This document shows positions 10,448 through 19,118 of a stretch of DNA of 64,000 nucleotides, one piece after another (the stretch's first letter is position 1; each line of letters starts with the position of its first letter). Source of the DNA: Pseudarthrobacter sp. NamE5 (GTDB lineage Bacteria; Actinomycetota; Actinomycetes; Actinomycetales; Micrococcaceae). The notes under the pieces are model-generated. The model was given only the letters and a program-made list of their open reading frames with translations, ran no database searches and was not told where the DNA came from. The stretch spans positions 248,001 through 312,000 of the forward strand of contig NZ_VAHO01000001.1 in NCBI RefSeq assembly GCF_005796225.1, given 5' to 3'. Both the position numbers and the translations under genes were made by a program.

Positions 10448-11554
10448 ATGCCGAGTAACTGGGACAGCCTGGACGCGAAGCTCCGCGAGTCCGTGGAGCA
10501 CAACGTGGAGATCTACGCGCGCGTCCGCCCTGCCCTGAAGCTGGTCACGCGCGATGTCCTGCTGATCCTGCGGGACATGCTCAAGGACACCGAGGTGACG
10601 CCGCTGTTCGTCACCGGGCGGACCAAAACGGTGGAATCATTCAAGGAAAAGATTTCCCGGACCGAAGAACCGCTGGAACCGGGAGGACCGCGGCTGCTGA
10701 AGTTCCCGGACCCGTTCCGGACCCTGAACGACATGGTGGGCATCCGCGTCATCACCAAGCTGCCGGCCGAAAACGCCGCCGTGGCCAACATCATCAAGCG
10801 CCAGCGCCAGCTCTTCGACTGCCGCGGGGACCGGGAAAAAGACATCGGCTCCATCGAGTCCGGCACGTACGGCTACTCCAGCCGGCACCTGATCCTGCGG
10901 ACCATCCAGAACGAGGCCGTCAAGGAGTACCAGCAGGTCTTCAACCCGGATGCTGTGCCCAACGGCAGCTACTTTTTTGAATGCCAGATCCGCACCATCT
11001 TTGCGCATGCCTGGAGCGAGATCGAGCATGACATCCGGTTCAAGGCCGAGGACCCCCGGGCCTGGACGCCGCATTTCGACCGCCAGTTCACGGCCACCGC
11101 GGCCATGCTGGAAACAGTGGAGACCGCCTTCGCCGGCCTCCACGAACGCTACGAGGAAGTGCGCAGCTTTTGGGACGCCGACGGCGAAGGAGCAGCACCG
11201 CTGACCCCCAACCGTGTGCGGGACGTCTGGCGCACCCTGCTCCCGCATGTAGACCGCAAGGTGGACGATGATTGGGGCTGGGCCGCCGAACTCCTCGCCG
11301 CCCACGGCCTCAAGCAGACCATGCAGCTGGCCGGTCTCCTGAGCGCCAACCGCATCACCGAGGTGCGCAAGGCCCTGGATCACCGCTACTCCCCCGGCCC
11401 GGACCGGCTACTGGATGACCTGCTGCTGTGGCAGTACGGCACCAAGCACATCGACCTCACCGCGGAACCGGCCGACGCCGTCCCGCACCCCCGGCGCGAC
11501 AGCCTGATGCGGCGGCTGAAGCAAATCGAGCGGTACCGGCTGACGAAGAAGTAG
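10448..11554 (+). CDS. RelA/SpoT-domain GTP pyrophosphokinase (small alarmone synthetase type)
   Basis: Likely transfers pyrophosphate from ATP to GTP or GDP to make (p)ppGpp. The 368-residue protein has only the synthetase domain: GRTKTVESFKEKI (substrate-binding), NDMVGIRVIT, GYSSRHLIL and ECQIRTIFAHAWSEIEHDI, which corresponds to the conserved QIRT...WxxxEH block. No HD hydrolase, TGS or ACT domain is present, as in RelP/RelQ/YjbM-like enzymes. About 140 extra C-terminal residues are predicted helical and unassigned. It stands alone, with 18 bp between its stop and that of convergent ilvD. Confidence 0.85.
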   Translation: MPSNWDSLDAKLRESVEHNVEIYARVRPALKLVTRDVLLILRDMLKDTEVTPLFVTGRTKTVESFKEKISRTEEPLEPGGPRLLKFPDPFRTLNDMVGIRVITKLPAENAAVANIIKRQRQLFDCRGDREKDIGSIESGTYGYSSRHLILRTIQNEAVKEYQQVFNPDAVPNGSYFFECQIRTIFAHAWSEIEHDIRFKAEDPRAWTPHFDRQFTATAAMLETVETAFAGLHERYEEVRSFWDADGEGAAPLTPNRVRDVWRTLLPHVDRKVDDDWGWAAELLAAHGLKQTMQLAGLLSANRITEVRKALDHRYSPGPDRLLDDLLLWQYGTKHIDLTAEPADAVPHPRRDSLMRRLKQIERYRLTKK

Positions 11555-11572
11555 GGTGCTGGGCGCGCGGCC

Positions 11573-13438
11573 CTAGACGAGGTTCTCCACCAGCGAGACG
11601 TCCCGCACCGCGCCCTTGTCCGCGGACAGGGCCATGGCAGCGTAGGCACGCAGGGCCGGCGATACCTGGCGGTCCCGGTTCTTGGGCCTGTAGCCGCCGT
11701 TGACCAGGAGTTTCTCACGGCGCTCGGCGAGGATCTCGTCGGAAACCTGCAGCTGGAGGGAGCGCCCCGTGATGTCGATGCTGATGATGTCGCCGTTTTC
11801 CACCAGGGCGATGGTGCCGCCTGAGGCAGCCTCCGGGGAGATGTGCCCGATGGACAGGCCGGAGGTACCGCCGGAGAAGCGGCCGTCCGTGATGAGGGCG
11901 CACTTCTTGCCCAGGCCGCGGCCCTTGAGGAACGACGTCGGGTAAAGCATTTCCTGCATGCCTGGACCGCCCCTGGGGCCTTCGTAGCGAATGACCACCA
12001 CGTCGCCTTCCTTGATGGTCTTGTTCAGGATCTTCTCCACGGCTTCGTCCTGGGACTCGCACACCACGGCCGGGCCTTCGAAGGTCCAGATGGACTCGTC
12101 CACACCGGCGGTCTTCACCACGGCGCCGTCGATGGCCACGTTGCCGCGGAGCACGGCCAGTCCGCCGTCCTTGGAGTAGGCATGCTCTACAGAACGGATG
12201 CAGCCTTCCGCAGCATCGGTGTCCAGGGAGGTCCACTCGTTCGACTGGGAGAACGCGGTGGAGGAGCGGACGCCGCCGGGAGCGGCGTGCCACAGGGCCT
12301 TCGCTTCTTCGGTAGCCTTGCCGCCGCGGATGTCCCAGTCATCCAGCCAGCCGTCAAGGTCGGCGGAGTGCACGGAGTGGACGTCCTTGTGCAGGAGCCC
12401 GCCCCGGTTCAGCTCGCCCAGCAGGGCGGGGATGCCGCCGGCTCGGTGCACATCCTCCATGTAGTAGGTCTTGTCCTTCGCGACGTTCGGGGCCACCTTG
12501 GCCAGGCAGGGCACCTGGCGGGACTTGGCGTCCATCTCGGCCAGGCCGTAGTCCACGCCCGCCTCCTGGGCAGCGGCCAGCAGGTGCAGGATGGTGTTGG
12601 TGGAACCACCCATGGAGATATCCAGGGCCATCGCGTTGTCGAAGGCGTTGGCGGTGGCGATGGAGCGCGGCAGCACGGAGGCGTCGTCGCCGTCGTAATA
12701 GCGCTTTACCAGCTCGACGACGGTGGAGCCGGCCTTCTCGTACAGCGCCTTGCGTGCGGTGTGCGTGGCAAGTACCGAGCCGTTGCCCGGCAGGGACAGG
12801 CCGATGGCCTCGGTGAGGCAGTTCATGGAGTTGGCGGTGAACATGCCGGAGCAGGAACCGCAGGTGGGGCAGGCGTTCTCTTCGATGAGGTTGATGTCTT
12901 CATCGGAGATGGACTCGTCCACGGCGTCGGCAATCGCGTTCACCAGATCCAGGGAGCGCACGGAGCCGTCGGTCAGGGTTACGCGGCCGGCCTCCATGGG
13001 GCCGCCGGAAACGAACACGGTGGGGATGTTCAGGCGCAGCGCGGCCATGAGCATGCCGGGGGTGATCTTGTCGCAGTTGGAGATGCAGACCAGGGCGTCG
13101 GCGCAGTGCGCGTTGACCATGTACTCCACGGAGTCGGCGATCAGGTCCCGGGACGGAAGAGAGTAGAGCATGCCGGCGTGGCCCATCGCGATGCCGTCGT
13201 CCACGGCAATGGTGTTGAACTCGCGCGGCACGGCGCCGGCGGCGAGGATCGCGTCGGAGACAATCCGGCCCACGGGGGCGAGGTGGGTGTGGCCGGGGAC
13301 GAATTCGGTGAAGGAGTTGGCCACGGCGATGATCGGCTTGCCGATGTCCGTGTTGGCGACGCCGGAGGCGCGCAGCAGTGCGCGGGCGCCGGCCATGTTG
13401 CGGCCGTGGGTGACAGTGCGTGAACGAAGAGGAGGCAT
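11573..13438 (-). CDS. ilvD: Dihydroxy-acid dehydratase
   Basis: Dehydrates 2,3-dihydroxy-isovalerate or -3-methylvalerate to the 2-keto acids in valine, isoleucine and leucine synthesis. The protein is 621 residues. It has the Fe-S cysteines in [11 protein letters not shown] and in [18 protein letters not shown], and the metal/substrate motif around SDGRFSGG-like ([11 protein letters not shown]). The longer form with the CDK motif belongs to the [4Fe-4S] E. coli-like group. The ATG follows an AGGATC ribosome-binding site. It is divergent from an MmyB-type regulator, with two TACTAGT elements in the 75-bp gap. Confidence 0.96.
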   Translation of the reverse strand: MPPLRSRTVTHGRNMAGARALLRASGVANTDIGKPIIAVANSFTEFVPGHTHLAPVGRIVSDAILAAGAVPREFNTIAVDDGIAMGHAGMLYSLPSRDLIADSVEYMVNAHCADALVCISNCDKITPGMLMAALRLNIPTVFVSGGPMEAGRVTLTDGSVRSLDLVNAIADAVDESISDEDINLIEENACPTCGSCSGMFTANSMNCLTEAIGLSLPGNGSVLATHTARKALYEKAGSTVVELVKRYYDGDDASVLPRSIATANAFDNAMALDISMGGSTNTILHLLAAAQEAGVDYGLAEMDAKSRQVPCLAKVAPNVAKDKTYYMEDVHRAGGIPALLGELNRGGLLHKDVHSVHSADLDGWLDDWDIRGGKATEEAKALWHAAPGGVRSSTAFSQSNEWTSLDTDAAEGCIRSVEHAYSKDGGLAVLRGNVAIDGAVVKTAGVDESIWTFEGPAVVCESQDEAVEKILNKTIKEGDVVVIRYEGPRGGPGMQEMLYPTSFLKGRGLGKKCALITDGRFSGGTSGLSIGHISPEAASGGTIALVENGDIISIDITGRSLQLQVSDEILAERREKLLVNGGYRPKNRDRQVSPALRAYAAMALSADKGAVRDVSLVENLV

Positions 13439-13485
13439 GATACCGATCCTGCCGCCCCTGCCCGGCCAGCGGAAGACAGTGCTGA

Positions 13486-13516
13486 TACTAGTAGTAGCAG
13501 TACCAGAGTACTAGTG
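13486..13516. promoter_or_regulatory. Two TACTAGT elements between ilvD and an MmyB-type regulator
   Basis: TACTAGTA, a perfect 8-bp palindrome, lies at 13486-13493, and TACTAGTG at 13509-13516, 23 bp apart. They are in the short divergent promoter region, and the second overlaps the first possible start codon of the regulator. The arrangement looks like an autoregulatory operator, but no binding consensus known to me fixes it. Confidence 0.5.
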
Positions 13517-14365
13517 TTAGTTGCCGTGAAAGAGGCTGGGGAGAAGCGCAGGGAACTTGGCCTTTTCCTGCGGGCACGCCGCGACCAGGCGCTTCGGTCC
13601 GAGTACGGACTGCCGCCGGTGGCGCGCCGCCGTGAACGCGGACTGCGGCGGGAGGAAGTGGCCTTCCTGTCCGGGGTCAGTGTCACCTGGTACACCTGGC
13701 TTGAGCAGGGACGGGACATCAGGCCTTCCCGGGAAGTGCTCGAGGCTGTGGCCCGGACACTGCACCTTTCAGAGACCGGCCGCTCCTACGTCCTGTCACT
13801 GGGCGGTTATTCGGCGCCTGTGTCGGCCGGTCCGGAGGCTGCCGATGCTCCGGCACATATCCAGCGCCTCCTCGATGCCTTGGGTCCCAACCCGGCCTTC
13901 GCCTTGGCCCCGGACTGGAGCGTTATGGGCTGGAACCGGGCCTACGCCGCTCTGTATCCCAACATCGCCAACGTGGCCGCACCAGAGCGGAACCTGCTGT
14001 GGCTCGTCTTTACCGACCCCTATGTGAAGGAACTGCTGCCCGACTGGGACGTCACCAGCAGGAGGTTCCTGGCCGAGTTCCGGGCAGAAGCCGGGCAGCG
14101 GCTGGGCGATCCGGACTTGTCGTACCAGGTGGAGCGGCTCAAGGAAACGAGCGCAGAGTTCAAGGAAGGCTGGGACCGGTACGACATCCTGGGCTTCGAA
14201 TCCCGGGAACGGTTGTTCCGCCACCCCTCGGTGGGCGTCCTGAGGCTTGAGCACCACCAGGTCTCACCCTCCGACCGCCCCGACCTGCATATCGTGATCT
14301 ACACACCCGTTCAGGACAGTGACGCCGCGCAGCAAATCCAGCTGCTGCTTGCTGCCGGCAGTTAG
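13514..14365 (+). CDS. Helix-turn-helix regulator with MmyB-like ligand domain
   Basis: XRE-type transcription factor of 283 residues. The N-terminal HTH includes RRERGLRREEVAFLSGVSVT and YTWLEQGRDIRPS. From about residue 105 an MmyB-like domain follows, a PAS-like fold that binds fatty acid-like ligands in characterised relatives. The first in-frame start is GTG 13514, but GTG 13526 is also possible and neither has a good ribosome-binding site. In actinobacteria such regulators usually control a divergent short-chain dehydrogenase; here the divergent gene is ilvD. The stop overlaps the convergent dehydratase gene by 4 bp (TTAG). Confidence 0.88.
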   Translation: MLVAVKEAGEKRRELGLFLRARRDQALRSEYGLPPVARRRERGLRREEVAFLSGVSVTWYTWLEQGRDIRPSREVLEAVARTLHLSETGRSYVLSLGGYSAPVSAGPEAADAPAHIQRLLDALGPNPAFALAPDWSVMGWNRAYAALYPNIANVAAPERNLLWLVFTDPYVKELLPDWDVTSRRFLAEFRAEAGQRLGDPDLSYQVERLKETSAEFKEGWDRYDILGFESRERLFRHPSVGVLRLEHHQVSPSDRPDLHIVIYTPVQDSDAAQQIQLLLAAGS

Positions 14366-15546
14366 CCCCGCACGGGCTCGAGGTTGAAGTAGGAGCGGGC
14401 GTCCGGCGGGCGGATGTCGGCGACGGCGTCTGTGAAGATCCGCATGGGATGGGCCGTGAATGGGTGCTCGGCCATCGCGTCAAAATCGAGCTCGATGCCC
14501 AGGCCTGGACCTTGAGGGATGAGCACCTCGCCGTCCTCCGTCAGCTGGAGGCGCTCGTTCGAAATTGCGCTGCGCCACGGCACGTCGGTGGCCATGATTT
14601 CGAGATACCGGAAGTTGGGCAGCGCGGCGCCAAGCTGCAAGGTTGCGGCAGTACTAAGGGGGCCGCTGGGGTTGTGGGGTGCGAACGGAATGTAGTGGGC
14701 GGCTGCCAGCGTGGAGATGAAGGACAGTTCCAGCAGGCCGCCGGCGTGGGTGACGTCCGGCTGGATGTAGTCAACGGCGTTCCTGGCGAGGACGGGGACG
14801 AAAGTGCTCCGCCCGAACCACCGCTCCCCCGCCGCAATCGGCACGGGAGACTTGGAGCGGACCTCGATCAGCGCGTCGATGCCGTCCGGAGGGCACGGCT
14901 CTTCGAAGAACACCGGCTGGAACTGTTCAAGTTCCCGGGCCACACGGATGGCAGTGGGGACGTCGAACCTGCCGTGCCCTTCGATGAACAGCTCCACATC
15001 ATCACCAACAGCGTCCCGGACGGCGGCAACAGGCTCGAGCATTCGACGAAGGTCGCGCGGCCCGAGCGTAAGATCCGCCGCTTCAAAAGGGTCCCACTTG
15101 AGTCCGCGGAAACCTTGGGCAACCGTCTGCACAGCGGCCTCGGCAAAGTCCTCAGGGGATGTGGCCCCTGAGAACCAGCCGTTGGCGTAGGCGCGGACCC
15201 TGTCCCGGACCTGCCCGCCCAGCATGCGGTGGACCGGCACACCGAGGGCTCGTGCGGACACATCCCACATCGCCATTTCAAGGGAGCTGAGCGCTGTCAT
15301 CGTCACAGGCCCACCGCGCCAGTAGGCATCGCGGTTGAGTTCGTAAATGGTCTGGGAAATGCGCGTGGGGTCCTTGCCGCGCACGGCGTCGGCAAGGATC
15401 GCGACGGCGCCGAGGACGGCGTGTTCCTGCCCCTCAAGGGTTGCCTCGGCGACGCCGGTGATGCCGGCATCGGTGTTCAGTCGGACGAAGATGAGGTTTG
15501 TCCGGTAGAAGTCGACGACGACGGTGTCGAGACTGGTGATTTTCAT
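14362..15546 (-). CDS. Enolase-superfamily sugar-acid dehydratase (mandelate racemase/DgoD-like)
   Basis: Probably removes water from an aldonate or related sugar acid. The 394-residue protein has the muconate-lactonising N-domain and the barrel motifs KWDPF, FIEGHGRFD, FFEEP, AAGERWFG and FAPHNPSGP, close to the galactonate/mannonate dehydratase group. Where those enzymes have Asp-x-His at the first metal site, this one has Glu-Gly-His, so the substrate cannot be read from motifs. The ATG at 15546 starts at the conserved MKITSLDTVVVDF and sits 10 bp after the LacI gene; a start further upstream would overlap that gene by 62 bp. Likely cotranscribed with the LacI regulator. Confidence 0.86.
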   Translation of the reverse strand: MKITSLDTVVVDFYRTNLIFVRLNTDAGITGVAEATLEGQEHAVLGAVAILADAVRGKDPTRISQTIYELNRDAYWRGGPVTMTALSSLEMAMWDVSARALGVPVHRMLGGQVRDRVRAYANGWFSGATSPEDFAEAAVQTVAQGFRGLKWDPFEAADLTLGPRDLRRMLEPVAAVRDAVGDDVELFIEGHGRFDVPTAIRVARELEQFQPVFFEEPCPPDGIDALIEVRSKSPVPIAAGERWFGRSTFVPVLARNAVDYIQPDVTHAGGLLELSFISTLAAAHYIPFAPHNPSGPLSTAATLQLGAALPNFRYLEIMATDVPWRSAISNERLQLTEDGEVLIPQGPGLGIELDFDAMAEHPFTAHPMRIFTDAVADIRPPDARSYFNLEPVRG

Positions 15547-15556
15547 CGTTGCGGCT

Positions 15557-16612
15557 TCATTCCTGCTCAGCGGTTGCGGGAGCGGCGGTGGAGTCGCGGA
15601 CGATGAGGTGGGTGGCAAGTTCCACCCGGTGGGAATCGGGGAATTCGCCGTCGGCCTGGCGCAGCACCGATCGCAGCGCCGCCCGCCCCATCTCCTCCAG
15701 CGGCTGGGCTACGGAGCTGAGCGAAGGGATGGATTCGGCGCCCTGCTTGGTGCCGTCAAAGCCGATGAGGCTGATGTCCTCAGGAACCTTGACACCGTGG
15801 CGGCCCGCTTCGCTGAGGACGCCCAGTGCAATGGTGTCGCTGCCTGCAAAAATCGCTGTAGGGAGCTGGTCGAGCTTGAGCAGCTCCTGGAACCCTTCAA
15901 CACCGCTCTCCCGCCTGAACCTGCCGCCCGAAACGATGTACCGCGGATCCACCGTGACACCGCGGGCCATCAGGGCCGCCATGTAGCCATGCAGCCGCGC
16001 CTGGTTGCACTCGGCGTTCTCGATTCCGCCGATGTAGGCGATACGGCGGTGCCCCAGGTCCAGCAGGTGTTCCGTGGCGGCCTTCCCACCGGCCCAGTTG
16101 GTGGCTCCCACGCTGACCACATCAGCCGAGGGCGGGTTGAGCGGATCGATGACGACGACGGGAATCTTGCGGCGCCGGAACGCTTGCAGCTGCGCCTCGC
16201 TGAAAGCGGAAGTAACGACGATCATCCCTGCCCTGCCCTCGTCCAGCATGCGCTGGGCGCGCCGCTCCGGGCTGGGCAGGCTGGGGTTTCCACGGCCGGT
16301 GACGCTGACCAGGATCTCCACGTCGGCGCCCGCTGCAAACTGCAGTATCCCGTTGAGGACCTCAATCATGTAGGCCGAGTCGAGCACGTCGATTACCACT
16401 TCAACAACGGTGCCGGTATCCGCCGTCGGCCGCCGCAGCTGTGGTGACTGGTAGCCGGACTGCTCCAGCGCGGCCAGGATGCGGGCCCGGGTCTCGGGGG
16501 CAACATCGTCCCTGCCGTTCACCACCTTGGAAACTGTGGGCGCCGAGACGCCGGCCTGGCGCGCCACCGAGGCGAGCGTGGGCTTGGTCCGATGTGGCGT
16601 TTTGGTTGTCAT
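15557..16612 (-). CDS. LacI-family regulator of the sugar operon
   Basis: DNA-binding repressor of 351 residues with an N-terminal HTH (LASVARQAGVSAPTVSKVVNG) and a sugar-binding-like effector domain. The ATG at 16612 is preferred over a TTG four codons upstream. It is divergent from the eleven-gene sugar operon. Two related 16-bp inverted repeats with TTCGAA half-sites lie in the gap, one by each gene, so it likely controls both itself and the operon. The dehydratase gene follows 10 bp after its stop, which links that enzyme to the same sugar pathway. Confidence 0.9.
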   Translation of the reverse strand: MTTKTPHRTKPTLASVARQAGVSAPTVSKVVNGRDDVAPETRARILAALEQSGYQSPQLRRPTADTGTVVEVVIDVLDSAYMIEVLNGILQFAAGADVEILVSVTGRGNPSLPSPERRAQRMLDEGRAGMIVVTSAFSEAQLQAFRRRKIPVVVIDPLNPPSADVVSVGATNWAGGKAATEHLLDLGHRRIAYIGGIENAECNQARLHGYMAALMARGVTVDPRYIVSGGRFRRESGVEGFQELLKLDQLPTAIFAGSDTIALGVLSEAGRHGVKVPEDISLIGFDGTKQGAESIPSLSSVAQPLEEMGRAALRSVLRQADGEFPDSHRVELATHLIVRDSTAAPATAEQE

Positions 16613-16627
16613 TGGCGATCGCAATCT

Positions 16628-16796
16628 TTCGAATCTTTCGGAAATCTCATTCTGTACACGCCTGCTTCAAGCGTCAAGAGGGGTCCGTTCGGCCGAAAGG
16701 TTGACCAAAAATTGTGCCAGCTTCCTCTTGACTGGGGCGGATAAAGGGGCTTTAGTTTAGAGAGTGATCTAAACCACAGGTTCGAAACATTTCGAA
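16628..16796. promoter_or_regulatory. Two TTCGAA-type operators in the divergent control region
   Basis: TTCGAATCTTTCGGAA at 16628-16643 and TTCGAAACATTTCGAA at 16781-16796 are related 16-bp inverted repeats. The first lies just upstream of the LacI-type gene and the second downstream of the operon promoter. This is the normal placement for a LacI regulator that represses both directions. Binding is inferred. Confidence 0.7.
16728..16756 (+). promoter_or_regulatory. Probable housekeeping promoter of the sugar operon
   Basis: TTGACT at 16728-16733 matches the -35 consensus at five of six bases. TTTAGT at 16751-16756 matches the -10 at four of six. The spacer is exactly 17 bp. The downstream operator at 16781 would then sit about 20 bp into the transcript, consistent with a road-block or initiation repressor site. 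Confidence 0.55.
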
Positions 16797-16856
16797 AAGT
16801 GGAGCGGAGCCACGGCTCCGATACTTGCAAAGAAGCAAATTCCAGATGGAGAAGCA

Positions 16857-18185
16857 ATGAAGCAGCCCCAGACCTCCCGCCGCTCTTTCCTCGCACTTGC
16901 CGCCCTCACCCCCTTCGCCGTAGCGGCCACCAGTGCCTGCGGGACATCCGGACCGGGTACGGCCAGTGGCGGCGGGGGCGCCAGCATGTGGTACCTCTCC
17001 GGCGAGCCGAACCAGACCACCATGCAGAAGGCCGTGGACACCTTCAATTCGGCAAACCCGGACAACAAGATCGCGGTGACGTACTTCCAGAACGACGCGT
17101 ACAAGACCAAGATCAAGACCGCCATCGGCGCCGGCCAGGCCCCCACCATTATCTACGGCTGGGGCGGCGGCACCTTGAAGACCTACGCCGAGGCAAACCA
17201 GGTGGAGGACCTCACCAGCTGGTTTGAGGAGAACAAGGACCTGAAGGAAAAGTTCTTCCCCTCCTCCTTCGGCGCAGCAACCGTGGACGGGAAGATTTAC
17301 GCACTGCCCAACCAGTACGTCGCCCCCATTGTCCTGTTCTACAACAAGGAACTGTTCGAAAAGGCCGGCGCACAGCCGCCCAAGACCTGGGACGATGTCA
17401 TGTCGCTGGTCAAGACCTTCAACGACATGGGCGTGGCCCCCTTCTCACTCGGCGGCCAGTCACGCTGGACCTCCATGATGTGGCTTGAATACCTGCTGGA
17501 CCGCATCGGCGGCCACGAGGTCTTTAACGCCATCTTCGAAGGCAAGCCGGATGCCTGGCTGGACCCGGCCGTCATCGAGACCGGCACCAAGATCCAGGAA
17601 CTGGTCTCGGCAGAAGGCTTCATCAAGGGCTTTTCCTCGATTGCCGCCGACTCCAACGCGGACCAGGCCCTGCTCTTCACGGGCAAGGCAGCCATGATGC
17701 TTCACGGCTCCTGGACCTACGGCGCCATGAAGAAGGGCGGCCAGAACTTCGTCCAGAGCGGAAAACTGGGCTTCGTCCACTTCCCCACCGTTGCCGGCGG
17801 CAAGGGCGACCCCAAGAACGGGGTAGGAAACCCTGCCCAGTACATGTCGATCTCCTCCAAGGCCACGGACCAGGAGAAGGAGTCTGCGAAGAAGTTCTTC
17901 AAGGACGGGATCCTGACCGAGACGGTCATTGACACCTACATCGCCTCCGGGTCCGTTCCCATCGTCAACGGCATCGAGGACAAGCTGGACACGTCCGAGG
18001 ACAAGGACTTCCTGAACTTCGTCTACGACCTGGCCAAGAACGCACCGAACTTCCAGCAGTCCTGGGACCAGGCGCTGAGCCCCACCGCAGCCGAGGCCCT
18101 GCTGAACAACATCGACCAGCTGTTCCTGAAGTCGATCACGCCGCAGCAGTTCGCCGAGAACATGAATGCCACCCTCGGAAAATGA
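16857..18185 (+). CDS. Sugar ABC transporter substrate-binding lipoprotein, Tat-type signal
   Basis: Extracellular sugar-binding protein of 442 residues, family 1 type. The N-terminus SRRSFLAL is a twin-arginine motif and is followed by a lipobox TSAC, so it is probably exported folded by Tat and then lipidated. The mature protein shows the usual family pattern (ALPNQYVAPIVLFYNKELFEKAG). The ATG has a GGAGAA ribosome-binding site. It is the first gene of the operon and overlaps the first permease by 4 bp. The ligand is unknown; the downstream enzymes suggest a glycoside or an anhydro- or keto-sugar. Confidence 0.92.
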   Translation: MKQPQTSRRSFLALAALTPFAVAATSACGTSGPGTASGGGGASMWYLSGEPNQTTMQKAVDTFNSANPDNKIAVTYFQNDAYKTKIKTAIGAGQAPTIIYGWGGGTLKTYAEANQVEDLTSWFEENKDLKEKFFPSSFGAATVDGKIYALPNQYVAPIVLFYNKELFEKAGAQPPKTWDDVMSLVKTFNDMGVAPFSLGGQSRWTSMMWLEYLLDRIGGHEVFNAIFEGKPDAWLDPAVIETGTKIQELVSAEGFIKGFSSIAADSNADQALLFTGKAAMMLHGSWTYGAMKKGGQNFVQSGKLGFVHFPTVAGGKGDPKNGVGNPAQYMSISSKATDQEKESAKKFFKDGILTETVIDTYIASGSVPIVNGIEDKLDTSEDKDFLNFVYDLAKNAPNFQQSWDQALSPTAAEALLNNIDQLFLKSITPQQFAENMNATLGK

Positions 18186-19117
18186 GTAACACCGTCTCCA
18201 CTTCGCCCCGCACTGCTGTCACCAGGGGCGAATCCCTACAGACTGAAAAGCGCAAGGCCGCGCTTGCGTGGCTGACCGTGCCTGCCTTGTTCTTCTTCCT
18301 GGTCTTCGCCGTGGTGCCGCTGGCAGGGGTATTCATCCTCAGCTTCGCCAACTGGGACGGCATCGGCTCCATCGGGGTGGCAGGAATGGACAACTGGCTC
18401 GCCGTCCTCGCGGACCCGGGGCTGTACAACGCCCTGGGGCTGACCTTCCTGATTATGATCGCCTCCTGGCTCGTCCAGACTCCGATCAGCCTCCTCCTGG
18501 GGGTCTTTACCGCAGGAAGCCAGCGGTACCGGGCCGCCCTGGCGGTGCTGTACTTCCTGCCCCTGCTGCTCTCCTCGGCTGCGGTAGCCATTGCCTTCAA
18601 GGCGCTGCTGGATCCGAACTTCGGCCTTGCCACCGGCCTTGGACTGCCGTTCCTGGCACAGGACTGGCTGGGGGTTCCGCACCTCGCCCTGGGCCTGGTC
18701 ATCTTTGTGATCGCCTGGCAGTTCGTGCCGTTCCATACGCTGATTTACCAAGGCGGCGTGCGGCAAATCCCGAAGTCCCTGTACGAGGCGGCGGAGATCG
18801 ACGGCGCGGGTACCATCAAGCAGTTCTTCCACATCACCCTGCCCCAGTTGAAGTACACCATCATCACCTCGTCCACGCTGATGGTGGTGGGGTCGCTGAC
18901 GTACTTCGACCTGATCTTCGTCCTCACCGGCGGCGGACCGGGCAACTCCACCCGGATCCTGGCCCTGGACATGTACCTGCGGGGCTTCCGGGCCAACCTG
19001 ATGGGCCCGGCGAGCGTCATCGCCGTCATTCTCGTAGTCATCGGCCTTGCCCTTGCCTTGCTCCTCCAGCGCCTTGGAGGCAAGGACAAGCACGGCAGCC
19101 AGTTGGAAGGTCTGTAG
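18182..19117 (+). CDS. Sugar ABC transporter permease (MalF/UgpA-like)
   Basis: Membrane permease of 311 residues with six hydrophobic segments. The EAA loop is SLYEAAEIDGAGTIKQFFHITLPQL, cut here by reading as two blocks: YEAAEIDGAG and FFHITLPQL. It overlaps the binding protein by 4 bp (ATGA) and its stop is 1 bp before the GTG of the second permease. No ATPase gene lies in the operon, so a shared MsiK/MalK-type ATPase encoded elsewhere must energise the complex. Confidence 0.92.
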   Translation: MSNTVSTSPRTAVTRGESLQTEKRKAALAWLTVPALFFFLVFAVVPLAGVFILSFANWDGIGSIGVAGMDNWLAVLADPGLYNALGLTFLIMIASWLVQTPISLLLGVFTAGSQRYRAALAVLYFLPLLLSSAAVAIAFKALLDPNFGLATGLGLPFLAQDWLGVPHLALGLVIFVIAWQFVPFHTLIYQGGVRQIPKSLYEAAEIDGAGTIKQFFHITLPQLKYTIITSSTLMVVGSLTYFDLIFVLTGGGPGNSTRILALDMYLRGFRANLMGPASVIAVILVVIGLALALLLQRLGGKDKHGSQLEGL

Positions 19118-19118
19118 C

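Noticed and set aside
11843-13423. A 526-codon open frame antisense to ilvD
   Set aside because: Long antisense frames are normal in high-GC genes. This one has Gly/Val/His-rich shadow composition and no ribosome-binding site, and ilvD is certain.
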